A stretch of 40,079 nucleotides of DNA from Ilumatobacteraceae bacterium (GTDB taxonomy: Bacteria > Actinomycetota > Acidimicrobiia > Acidimicrobiales > Ilumatobacteraceae). Location: NCBI GenBank assembly GCA_022843125.1, contig JALHOG010000048.1:1-40079 (forward strand), written 5' to 3'. The position numbers and the translations under genes were made by a program. The notes beneath the pieces are model-generated. The model saw only the letters and a program-made list of their open reading frames with translations. It did no database searches and was not told where the DNA came from. Below are positions 32,083 to 39,847 of the stretch, one piece after another. Each line of letters starts with the position of its first letter. The stretch's first letter is position 1.

Positions 32083-32460
32083 ATGTCACACCGAAGCATG
32101 ATCACGGCGATCGTGATCGACGCACCGAGCGACCACCACTCGGACGAGGTCGCCTTCTGGAGCGGTGCTACGGGTCGGCAACTGCCCCAGCTCTCACACG
32201 CCGAGTACCACGGTGCCCGTCTCACCCCATCACTCGTACTGCTCGTGCAGGAACTCGGCGACGGGCAACCACGCGTCCACATCGACATCCACACCGATGA
32301 CGTCCAGGCCGAGGTGGCCCGGCTCGTTGCGCTCGGCGCGACCGAGATCGAGGGCCACGACCACTGGGTGGTGATGCGCGACCCGGCCGGGCTGCCGTTC
32401 TGCGTGGTGGCGGCACCGGCTGGTGGGCTCGACGGCACCGGGGCGACCGAGTGGCCGTGA
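32083..32460 (+). CDS. VOC family (glyoxalase-like) protein
   Basis: A 125-residue protein of the vicinal-oxygen-chelate fold. Seen: ITAIVIDAPSDHHSDEVAFW (first beta-alpha-beta half), then RVHIDIHTDDVQAEVARLVALGAT and WVVMRDPAGLPFCVV, the standard glyoxalase-like C-terminal half. It probably works as a dimer; substrate unknown. It is on the plus strand, inserted between rseP and ispG of the minus-strand cluster, and ends 9 nt from the convergent rseP stop. A TACACC box lies 6 nt before the ATG. Confidence 0.82.
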   Translation: MSHRSMITAIVIDAPSDHHSDEVAFWSGATGRQLPQLSHAEYHGARLTPSLVLLVQELGDGQPRVHIDIHTDDVQAEVARLVALGATEIEGHDHWVVMRDPAGLPFCVVAAPAGGLDGTGATEWP

Positions 32461-32469
32461 ACCCGGCGG

Positions 32470-33786
32470 TCAGCCGATCGGACGGACGATGTCGAGGTAG
32501 AGCCCGGCTGCGAAGAGGAACATCAGCGCCGTGATGACCGCCATCGCGAATGGCATCAGCTTGGCCACATCGGCGTGGTACCGAACGCCGTTGCGTTCGC
32601 GCAGCCGCTCGTAGGTGGCGATCGCGGCGTGCCCTCCATCGAGCGGAAGGAGCGGCAGCATGTTGAACACGCCGATGAAGACGTTCAGGACGGCGAACAG
32701 GAACAGGATGCCGATCAGGCCCTGCTGCTCGCCCACGTCGTCGCTGATGCCGGTGACGCCGACCAGGGTGGTGGGCCGGGTGGCGAGGTCATCGTTGGTA
32801 CCGGCGAGGTGGGTGAAGATGTTGACCGGGTTGAGCACCTGAACGGTTTTCTGCAACGTGTCCCAGGAGACCGGGCCGACGTCTGTGACGGCGTTCAGGG
32901 CCGCAGCGGGTACCGAGTGCTCGACGGTCACGAACGCTTCCCTGCTGCTGACGCCGACGTATGGCTTGCCGAACAGCGGCGATGCCTGATCGGTGTTGTT
33001 CGCGAGCACGACGGGCACGTCGAGCGTGGCGTCGCCGCGTTGCACCGTCAGCTCGAGCACGTCGCCGGGGGCGGAGGCCTGGACGATCTCGGAGAGATCG
33101 CCCGGCATCTGGAGCACGGATCCGTTGATGCTGACGATGCGGTCGTCGGCCGCGAGGCCGGCTCCAGCGGCGGGGCTGGCGTCGACCACCTCGACCACGT
33201 TCAGCCCGTCGACTCCGGTGAGCTCGCCGTCGGCGACATAGACCGTGAACAGCAGCACGATCGCCAGGATCATGTGCATGATCGATCCGGCCGAGATCAC
33301 GAGCAGCCGTCGCGGATAGCTCTTCGAGCGATAGGTGCGATCCTCGTCGGCGGGTTCGACCTCGTCCATGCTGTTCATGCCGACGATGCGGACGAAGGCG
33401 CCGAGCGGGAGCGCCCGCACCCCGTATTCGGTCTCGCCACGGCGGAAGCTCCACAGGCGGGGGCCGAAGCCGATGAAGAACTGGGTGGCCTTCATCCCGG
33501 TCCAGCGCGCGGTCATGAAGTGGCCGAGCTCGTGGAGGAAGATCGCGATCAGCACGCCGACGGCGAACACGAGCCACCAGATGCTGAACAGGCCGAGCAC
33601 GCCGATCAGTGCGACGACACCGAGGATGCCGACGGCGCCGCGCAACCCACCGACGAGTTCGTCGTCCTGCTTCTCGACCACGGAACCGCCCGCCATGACC
33701 TCGCTCGTGAAGCGACCGTGGCGAGGTGGCGACCCGAGTGTCTCCGGTGGTGGTGGCGGCAGCTGCTGATCGAGTTCGGAGGTCAT
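32470..33786 (-). CDS. rseP: RIP metalloprotease, site-2 protease (RseP/Rip1-like)
   Basis: A 438-residue intramembrane zinc protease that cleaves membrane-bound anti-sigma factors or other substrates. Seen: IAIFLHELGHFMTARWTGM with zinc ligands His85/His89 and Glu86, FFIGFGPRLWSFRRGETEYG, one PDZ domain (about 205-285, GLNVVEVVDASPAAGAGLAA), and FNMLPLLPLDGGHAAIA, where PLDGG stands for the usual NPLDGG/NPDG third ligand region. About four transmembrane segments. The N-terminal 45 residues are a Pro-rich cytoplasmic extension. The start overlaps the dxr stop by 4 nt (ATGA). Confidence 0.92.
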   Translation of the reverse strand: MTSELDQQLPPPPPETLGSPPRHGRFTSEVMAGGSVVEKQDDELVGGLRGAVGILGVVALIGVLGLFSIWWLVFAVGVLIAIFLHELGHFMTARWTGMKATQFFIGFGPRLWSFRRGETEYGVRALPLGAFVRIVGMNSMDEVEPADEDRTYRSKSYPRRLLVISAGSIMHMILAIVLLFTVYVADGELTGVDGLNVVEVVDASPAAGAGLAADDRIVSINGSVLQMPGDLSEIVQASAPGDVLELTVQRGDATLDVPVVLANNTDQASPLFGKPYVGVSSREAFVTVEHSVPAAALNAVTDVGPVSWDTLQKTVQVLNPVNIFTHLAGTNDDLATRPTTLVGVTGISDDVGEQQGLIGILFLFAVLNVFIGVFNMLPLLPLDGGHAAIATYERLRERNGVRYHADVAKLMPFAMAVITALMFLFAAGLYLDIVRPIG

Positions 33787-34964
33787 GGTGGAGGGGTGGG
33801 CCCGTTCGTCTGGTCGGTGATGCGCTGGAGATGTTCGACGGCTCGCCGGCGCGCCTCGGCATCGGCGGCGATCACGTCCTCGACGGTACCTGGCGTGGAC
33901 CCGTCGTGGGTATCGAGTGTTGCAACGGACACATCGGCAATCTGATTCCAGGAGATGAGCCCGGCGAGGAACGCATCGACGGCGACCTCGTTCGCCGCAC
34001 TCAGCCAGGCGGGCGCCGTCCCGCCTGCCCGGCCGGCTGCGTAGGCCAGCCCGAGGCAGCGGAACGTGGTGGTGTCGGGCGGCTCGAAGTCGAGCCGGCG
34101 CAGCGCCGACCAGTCGATCCGACCGAACGGGGTGGCGATCCGCGCCGGGTAACCGAGTGCGTATCCGATCGGCAGGCGCATGTCGGGCAGGCTGAGCTGG
34201 GCGATGGTCGACCCGTCGGTGAACTCGGCCATCGAGTGCACGACCGACTGGGGGTGCACCACCACCTCGATGTCGTCGTACGCGACACCGAACAACTCGT
34301 GGGCCTCGATCACCTCGAGGCCCTTGTTCATCAGCGTGCTCGAATCGACGGTGATCTTCGGCCCCATCGCCCAGGTGGGATGGGCGAGCGCCTGCTCGAC
34401 CGTGACCGTCGCGAGCTCGCCGGCGGTGCGCCCCCGGAACGGACCACCGCTCGCCGTGAGGACGATCCGGGCGATCTCGTGAGAGGCGCCGGACCTGAGG
34501 CACTGATGGACGGCGCAGTGCTCGCTGTCGACCGGCACCAGCTCGGCACCGGGGGTGGCACGCAGAGGTTGGACCACCGGGCCCGCAGCGATCAGGCTCT
34601 CCTTGTTCGCTAGCCCCAACCGCTTGCCGGCCCGCAGACTCTCGATGGTGACCGGGAGCCCGGCGAACCCCACGACCCCGTTGATCACGACGTCGGCCGG
34701 TGCGACGAGGTCGGCCAACTCGGCGACGACCTCGATCCCGAGACCGGTGAGCTCGGCCGCAACCCGGGCGCGAGCGGTTGGATCGGTGACTGCGACGACC
34801 TCGGGCCGGAACTCGCGCGCCTGTGCGACGGCCACATCGACCGATGACGACACGCCGAGCGCCACCACGCGGTAGCGGTCGGCGCCTTCCGCTCGCACGA
34901 CGTCGAGCGTCTGGGTGCCGATCGAGCCGGACGACCCGGCGACGGCCACGCGCACCGGCGCCAT
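33783..34964 (-). CDS. dxr: 1-deoxy-D-xylulose-5-phosphate reductoisomerase
   Basis: A 393-residue NADPH enzyme forming MEP, the committed step of non-mevalonate isoprenoid synthesis. Seen: VAVAGSSGSIGTQTLDVV (NADPH), LANKESLIAAG, VPVDSEHCAVHQCL (metal Asp and Glu), LTASGGPFRGR, TVDSSTLMNKGLEVIEAHEL and VVVHPQSVVHSMAEF. Length normal. The ATG at 34964 is 14 nt after the cdsA stop, with GAGGT about 10 nt upstream. It overlaps rseP by 4 nt, so cdsA-dxr-rseP form a tight operon. Confidence 0.95.
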   Translation of the reverse strand: MAPVRVAVAGSSGSIGTQTLDVVRAEGADRYRVVALGVSSSVDVAVAQAREFRPEVVAVTDPTARARVAAELTGLGIEVVAELADLVAPADVVINGVVGFAGLPVTIESLRAGKRLGLANKESLIAAGPVVQPLRATPGAELVPVDSEHCAVHQCLRSGASHEIARIVLTASGGPFRGRTAGELATVTVEQALAHPTWAMGPKITVDSSTLMNKGLEVIEAHELFGVAYDDIEVVVHPQSVVHSMAEFTDGSTIAQLSLPDMRLPIGYALGYPARIATPFGRIDWSALRRLDFEPPDTTTFRCLGLAYAAGRAGGTAPAWLSAANEVAVDAFLAGLISWNQIADVSVATLDTHDGSTPGTVEDVIAADAEARRRAVEHLQRITDQTNGPTPPP

Positions 34965-34978
34965 GATCGAACCCGACC

Positions 34979-36409
34979 TCAGGTCCGGACCGCGGTCCAG
35001 GGCTCGAGGACGAGGGTCAGGTAGTAGACGGCCGGGAGGGTGAACAAGAACCCGTCGAAGCGGTCGAGCACACCGCCGTGACCCTTGATGATCGAGCCGA
35101 AGTCCTTCGTGTCGAGGTTGCGCTTGAACATGCTCTCGACGAGATCGCCCATCGGCGCCATGATCGAGATCACGACCGCCAGGATGAACAGGTCGGTGAG
35201 CTCGATCCAGGTGTCGCTCCAGCCACCGATGCTCACGACGACCATCGCGATGATCGTCATCAAGGCGCCGCCGATCAGGCCCTCGACGGTCTTGTTGGGG
35301 CTGATCCAGGCACGCAGCGGTGTGCGGCCTGCCGCTGACCCGACGAACAGTGCGCCGACGTCGTTGGCGACCACGCCGAGCGCCAGGAGGAACAAGGTGT
35401 CGGTGCCGCGGTGATCGGCGCCGGGCAGTGCGCTGCCGGCCTGGGTCGAGAATCGCAGGATCAGCATCGCGAACGAGCCGAGCAAGCCGATCCAGATGAT
35501 GCCGAGAGTGGTGATCGAGACGTTCGGCATGGGCCCGGCCTCGACGCTGCGCGCGCCGACGAAGCTCGCTGCCGTTGCCATGAAGCCAAATGCCATCGCG
35601 AGCGGCAGGGTGCCGTCACCCAGCCAGTACGCAGCGATGGGCGCAGCGACGCAGGTGACGATGCCGGTGACGGCAGCTGGCCGGTATCCCTTCTCGGAGA
35701 CCTTGTCGTAGAACTCGACCGCAGCGAGGCCGAGGATCACCGTGATCATCGCGGCTGCCGCCCAGGGGCGGTACATGAGCGCTGCGAGGAACGCGGCTGC
35801 GAGGAGCAGTCCGACTGCGATCGCGGCCGGCATGTCGCGTCCCGACTTCGCCGGGGGCGCCGAGCGTGAGCGGCCGGCGGCCGGCGGCGGCACGTTGCCG
35901 CGCCGGCGACCGGTGGGCGGTGGGGTGCGGCGCGGGATGCCCGACGGATCGGTACCGATCGTGATCCTGCTGGGCTCGCGGGTGACGACGTCGGCCTCGC
36001 CCGAGACCCGGCGGTGCTGGCCGGTGGTCCGTGGGACCTGACCGGTCACACTGCGCTGTTGCCCGGTCGTACGCCGTTCGGGCTGATCCGCGACAACCGG
36101 CATCTCGGCCTCGGTGACCTCGTCGTCCTTCCACACCGGCGACTCCGACGAGAACGACGACCAGACATCGAGCTCATCGTCGTCGCCGTACTCGTCGGCG
36201 CCGACATCGAGCCGAGGCACCTCGCCGGTCGGCGGCTCGGTCCAGTGCGGGAGTGGGCCGCTCTGGTCGCCGAAGCTCAGCTCCCCGGTACGGCGCCGCT
36301 CCTGTTCGACCTCGTCGATGTTCTGCGTGGGTTCGGCGTCGTCGAACAGCGAGCCGTAGTCGCTGAAGTCGTCGCGGTCGCGGCGGTCGCGCCACATGTC
36401 GTCGCTCAT
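34979..36409 (-). CDS. cdsA: phosphatidate cytidylyltransferase with long disordered N-terminal extension
   Basis: A 476-residue protein. The enzyme makes CDP-diacylglycerol from CTP and phosphatidate in the membrane. The catalytic part (about 193-476) has roughly eight transmembrane segments and ends with the CDS signature SPNKTVEGLIGGALMTIIAM, then SMFKRNLDTKDFGSIIKGHG and DRFDGFLFTLP. Residues 1-192 are charged and low in hydrophobics: an acidic half (WRDRRDRDDFSDYGSLFDD, PHWTEPPTGEVP) and a basic half with TTGQ/VTGQ/TTGQ/VSGE repeats (114-137). Usual CdsA is about 270-300 residues. Start ATG 36409 is preceded by AAGGGA at a good distance. Confidence 0.92.
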   Translation of the reverse strand: MSDDMWRDRRDRDDFSDYGSLFDDAEPTQNIDEVEQERRRTGELSFGDQSGPLPHWTEPPTGEVPRLDVGADEYGDDDELDVWSSFSSESPVWKDDEVTEAEMPVVADQPERRTTGQQRSVTGQVPRTTGQHRRVSGEADVVTREPSRITIGTDPSGIPRRTPPPTGRRRGNVPPPAAGRSRSAPPAKSGRDMPAAIAVGLLLAAAFLAALMYRPWAAAAMITVILGLAAVEFYDKVSEKGYRPAAVTGIVTCVAAPIAAYWLGDGTLPLAMAFGFMATAASFVGARSVEAGPMPNVSITTLGIIWIGLLGSFAMLILRFSTQAGSALPGADHRGTDTLFLLALGVVANDVGALFVGSAAGRTPLRAWISPNKTVEGLIGGALMTIIAMVVVSIGGWSDTWIELTDLFILAVVISIMAPMGDLVESMFKRNLDTKDFGSIIKGHGGVLDRFDGFLFTLPAVYYLTLVLEPWTAVRT

Positions 36410-36515
36410 CCTGTGTCCCTTTCCCCGAACTGTGCTGCGCACGTCGACACCGATCGAGTCCGGTCTGTGCGCCGGGCGACGGTGTCGGTGACGGTCATGG
36501 CCGGCTCTGTCGAAC

Positions 36516-37073
36516 CTAGACCTCGAGCAGCTCTTCTTCCTTGCGGGCGAACGCCTTGTCGATGCGCTCGACGTGATCATGGGTGATCTTCTCGAGTTCC
36601 TTCTCGGCCCGCTCGAGGTCGTCCTGGGAGATCTCGCCGTCTTTCTCGGCGGCCTCCATGTGCTTGCGCGCATCGCGCCGGATGTTGCGCACGGCGATGC
36701 GGCCGTCCTCGGCCATGTTCTTGACGACCTTGACGTAGTCGCGGCGTCGCTCCTCGGTGAGCGGCGGGAAGTTCAACCGGATCACCACGCCGTCGTTGTT
36801 CGGCGAGACACCCAGGTCGCTGTCGCGGATGGCCCGCTCGATGAGCCCGAGCGTGCTGCGGTCGTGCGGCCTGATCATGAGCATCCGCGCCTCGGGCACC
36901 TGCACCGTGGCGAGCTGCTGGATCGGGACCGCGGATCCGTAGTAGTCGACGTGGATCCGCTCGACGAGTGCCGGGGCGGCGCGACCGGTGCGCACGGTCG
37001 AGAACTGGGACTGGACGTGCTCGACCGCCTTGTCCATCTTGTCCATGGCATCGAGCAGGGTTTCCTCGGTCAC
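36516..37073 (-). CDS. frr: ribosome recycling factor
   Basis: A 185-residue RRF that splits post-termination ribosomes together with EF-G. Seen: AMDKMDKAVEHVQSQFSTVR and TGRAAPALVERIHVDYYG, PIQQLATVQVPEARMLMIRP, IRLNFPPLTEERRRDYVKVV and NIRRDARKHM, the complete three-helix bundle and beta domain. GTG 37073 gives the family length and lies 6 nt after a TACGCT box, so frr may have its own leaderless promoter apart from pyrH (89-nt gap). The 106-nt gap to cdsA shows no hairpin I trust. Confidence 0.95.
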   Translation of the reverse strand: MTEETLLDAMDKMDKAVEHVQSQFSTVRTGRAAPALVERIHVDYYGSAVPIQQLATVQVPEARMLMIRPHDRSTLGLIERAIRDSDLGVSPNNDGVVIRLNFPPLTEERRRDYVKVVKNMAEDGRIAVRNIRRDARKHMEAAEKDGEISQDDLERAEKELEKITHDHVERIDKAFARKEEELLEV

Positions 37074-37079
37074 TTGCCC

Positions 37080-37085
37080 AGCGTA
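37080..37085 (-). promoter_or_regulatory. -10 box (TACGCT) of frr
   Basis: Minus-strand TACGCT ends 6 nt before the GTG at 37073. Confidence 0.5.
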
Positions 37086-37162
37086 ACCCTCACCGTCGAC
37101 GAGTGTGGAGATAGCCCCTGCTCCGAGCACTCATCTGCAACGCAGAGTGGCATGCCGAACGC

Positions 37163-37906
37163 TCAGTGAACGATCGTGCCGACCTGACCGCCCGTGAGGA
37201 TCGAACGCAGGGCGGCCGGCGCCGACATGTCGAACACGACGATCGGGATCTGGTGGTCGCGACAGAACGCGATCGCGGTGGCATCCATGACCTTCAGGTC
37301 TTGGTTCATCACCTGCATGTACTCGATCTCGTCGTACTTCTTGGCGTTCGGATTCTTGCGGGGATCGGAGTCGTAGACGCCGTCGACGCCCGAGTGCGTG
37401 CCCTTCAACAGCGCCCCCGCTTCGATCTCGGCGGCCCGCAGCGCGGCTGCGGTGTCGGTCGTGAAGAACGGGTTGCCGGTCCCCGCTGCGAAGATGACCA
37501 CGCGGCCCTTCTCGAGGTGACGCATCGCCCGCCGCCGGATGTACGGCTCCGCGATGCGCGGCATCTCGATCGCCGACAACACACGGGTGCCCTGACCGCG
37601 CCGCTCGAGCGCATCCTGCAGCGCGAGCGCGTTCATGACCGTGCCGAGCATGCCGATGTGATCGCTCTGCGTCGCGTCCATACCCTCCATCGCGCCGGTT
37701 CGGCCACGCCAGAAGTTGCCGCCGCCCACGACGACGGCGACATCGACGTCGAGGTTCTCGCGAACATCGATGATGTCGGCCGCCGTCTGGTCGAGGGTCG
37801 GCCCGTCGAGGCCCCGACCCGACGGGCCGGCGAGCGCCTCACCCGAGGGCTTGAAGACGATGCGCTTCCAGCGAGGGGCGGATCGGTCACCGTTGGCGTC
37901 GTTCAC
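37163..37906 (-). CDS. pyrH: UMP kinase
   Basis: A 247-residue hexameric bacterial UMP kinase (amino-acid-kinase fold). Seen: WKRIVFKPSGEALAGPSGRG with ATP-site Lys, VAVVVGGGNFWRG, ATQSDHIGMLGTVMNALALQ, VVIFAAGTGNPFFTTDTAAAL and KGTHSGVDGVYDSDPRKNP. The GTG at 37906 gives standard length. A near-consensus CACACT lies 8 nt upstream. The open frame further upstream is antisense to the CPBP gene, whose promoter region overlaps this start. Confidence 0.94.
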   Translation of the reverse strand: MNDANGDRSAPRWKRIVFKPSGEALAGPSGRGLDGPTLDQTAADIIDVRENLDVDVAVVVGGGNFWRGRTGAMEGMDATQSDHIGMLGTVMNALALQDALERRGQGTRVLSAIEMPRIAEPYIRRRAMRHLEKGRVVIFAAGTGNPFFTTDTAAALRAAEIEAGALLKGTHSGVDGVYDSDPRKNPNAKKYDEIEYMQVMNQDLKVMDATAIAFCRDHQIPIVVFDMSAPAALRSILTGGQVGTIVH

Positions 37907-37956
37907 GAGTGACCAGTGTGCCAGAGGCTGCGCAGGACGGCCGAATGCGCAGCCCG

Positions 37957-37962
37957 TACGAT
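37957..37962 (+). promoter_or_regulatory. -10 box (TACGAT) of the CPBP protease gene
   Basis: TACGAT ends 6 nt before the GTG at 37969 and decides for that start over the upstream ATG at 37909, which would overlap the pyrH 5' end. Confidence 0.6.
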
Positions 37963-37968
37963 GGCGGC

Positions 37969-38952
37969 GTGCAGCACCCGACCGGCTCGTCGTGGCCACC
38001 ACCATCGCCGTCGGCCCCGCCACCCGCCGCACCCTCGGCGCCCGCGGCCCCCGCCGCGAGGCCGTCGGGCTGGTACGAAGCCGGGGATGGCCGCTGGTAC
38101 GAGACCGACATCGCTCCGGCACCGGGATGGTGGTTGGCGAGCGACCTGCGCTGGTACCCGCCCGGCCTGGCGACGTGGGTACCCGACGCCGGCTCACCCG
38201 GCGGCTGGTCCGAGGCCGAGCCGTGGCGGGCGTCGCGCTGGGGCCTGGGCGACGCCTGGTGGGGCCTGCTCGTCTACATCGTCGCCAGCATCGCGCTGGG
38301 ATTCCTCCTGCTGTTCGGCATGACGTTGATCGATCCCGACACCGCGTTCGAGGACGTCGAGTTCGGCGCGTACGCCGTGTCGATCGGGCTCCTTGCGAAC
38401 GTGCTCGCGTTCGCCGGGATCCCATGGATCGCATCGAAGCGCAAGGGGTTGGCCAGCCTCGCCGACGACTTCGGGTTGCGATTCCGGGCGCTCGACCTGC
38501 TGATCGGGTTCGGGCTCGGCATCGGCGCGCTGATCGTTGCCGGTATCACCGCGGTCGCGGTCGACAGTGCGCTCGACGTCGAGGACACGACGAGCAACAT
38601 CCCCGTCGACGATCTGACGAGCCCCGGCCAGGTGATCGTGTTCTTCTTGGCCGTGGCGATCATCACGCCGATCATCGAGGAGCTGTTCTTCCGAGGCCTG
38701 CTCCTGCGCAGCCTCCGCAAGCGAGGCATGGGCACCGTCAGCACCCTGTTGATCACCACGATCGTGTTCGTGCTCCCCCACCTCATCGCCGAGCTGCGGT
38801 GGCCGAACATCCTCGTGTTGTTCGCGGTGATCACCGTCTACGGCACCGTGTTCCACCTGGCCTGCATCCTCACCGACCATCGTCTCGGCGCTCCGATCGT
38901 GGCGCACATGGTCGTGAACGGCACCGCAGTGATCGTGCTGATGCTCAGCTGA
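37969..38952 (+). CDS. CPBP family intramembrane metalloprotease with Pro-rich, Trp-rich N-terminus
   Basis: A 327-residue membrane protein. Residues 1-90 are Pro/Ala-rich followed by a Trp-rich block (PSGWYEAGDGRWYE, PGWWLASDLRWYPPG) resembling the short DUF2510-type WxxDP modules of actinobacterial membrane proteins. About eight transmembrane segments follow. The CPBP (Abi/CAAX protease) motifs are present: PIIEELFFRGLLLRSLRKRG (EExxxR), IVFVLPHLIAEL with His, and the C-terminal APIVAHMVVNG with the last His. Function unknown; relatives process peptides or bacteriocin immunity substrates. It lies opposite to the tsf-pyrH cluster it interrupts. Confidence 0.86.
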   Translation: MQHPTGSSWPPPSPSAPPPAAPSAPAAPAARPSGWYEAGDGRWYETDIAPAPGWWLASDLRWYPPGLATWVPDAGSPGGWSEAEPWRASRWGLGDAWWGLLVYIVASIALGFLLLFGMTLIDPDTAFEDVEFGAYAVSIGLLANVLAFAGIPWIASKRKGLASLADDFGLRFRALDLLIGFGLGIGALIVAGITAVAVDSALDVEDTTSNIPVDDLTSPGQVIVFFLAVAIITPIIEELFFRGLLLRSLRKRGMGTVSTLLITTIVFVLPHLIAELRWPNILVLFAVITVYGTVFHLACILTDHRLGAPIVAHMVVNGTAVIVLMLS

Positions 38953-38958
38953 ACGCGA

Positions 38959-38987
38959 CACGTCCCGGCCTCATCGGCCGGGACGTG
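38959..38987. terminator. strong bidirectional terminator between CPBP gene and tsf
   Basis: Arms 38959-38970 and 38976-38987 form a perfect 12-bp stem with a 5-nt TCATC loop in the 70-nt gap between convergent genes. Confidence 0.82.
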
Positions 38988-39022
38988 CACGGTGTTTCGA
39001 GTGTTCGGGTCGGTGATCGGCG

Positions 39023-39805
39023 TCAGCCGACCACGACCTGGTGGAACGCGACGATCTCGGCACCACCGAGCACCTGGGTGATCGACAGCTTGTCGTCCTT
39101 CGCGTACGGCTGCTCGAGCAGGCATACGTCCTTGAAGAAGCCGTTGAGACGACCCTCGACGATCTTCGGGACGGCGGCGTCGGGCTTGCCCTCGTTGCGA
39201 GTGATCGTCTCGAGCGTCTGACGCTCGGCCTCGACCACGTCAGCGGGGACGTCATCGCGACGCAGGTATTGGGGACGAGCGAATGCGATGTGCACGGCGA
39301 TGTCGTGCGCCAGCTCGTCAGTGCCGCCGGCCAACTCGACGAGCACGCCGTTGACACAACGGCCGCCCTGCATGTGCTCGTAGTGCCCGACGATGTTCCC
39401 TGCGGCCGCCTCGATGCGAGCGACCGCACCGATCTCGATCTTCTCCTTGAGCGAGATCTTCAGCTCTTCGAGTTCGGGCGTGCGGTCAGCGACATCGCCG
39501 CCTTTGGCGACGAGCTGGACGAGGGCCGCACCCTCGGCCTTGAACATGTCGCTGCCTGCCACGAAATCGGTCTCGCACTTGAGCTGGACGAGGGCGCCCA
39601 CGTTGCCGTCGATCGTCATGGCAACGAGGCCCTGATTGTTCTCACGGTCGTCGCGCTTGGCGCTGGCGGCGAGGCCCTTCTCCCGGAGGTACTGCTTGGC
39701 TGCGTCGATGTCGCCGCCGGTCTCCTCGAGTGCCTTCTTGCAGTCCATCATGCCCGCGCCGGTGCTGTCGCGGAGGGCCTTCACGTCTTGTGCGGTGAAT
39801 GACAT
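39023..39805 (-). CDS. tsf: elongation factor Ts
   Basis: A 260-residue nucleotide-exchange factor for EF-Tu. Seen: FTAQDVKALRDSTGAGMMDC and KKALEETGGDIDAAKQYLRE (UBA-like domain), GLVAMTIDGNVGALVQLKCE with TDFVA (79-83), which contacts the EF-Tu Mg site, and HIAFARPQYLRRDDVPADVV. The C-terminal dimer/coiled region ends in LGGAEIVAFHQVVVG. It follows rpsB by 42 nt, the universal rpsB-tsf order. Confidence 0.95.
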   Translation of the reverse strand: MSFTAQDVKALRDSTGAGMMDCKKALEETGGDIDAAKQYLREKGLAASAKRDDRENNQGLVAMTIDGNVGALVQLKCETDFVAGSDMFKAEGAALVQLVAKGGDVADRTPELEELKISLKEKIEIGAVARIEAAAGNIVGHYEHMQGGRCVNGVLVELAGGTDELAHDIAVHIAFARPQYLRRDDVPADVVEAERQTLETITRNEGKPDAAVPKIVEGRLNGFFKDVCLLEQPYAKDDKLSITQVLGGAEIVAFHQVVVG

Positions 39806-39847
39806 GGTCGTCGTGTCCTGGTGTCGAAGTGGGTACGTGGGATTGGA

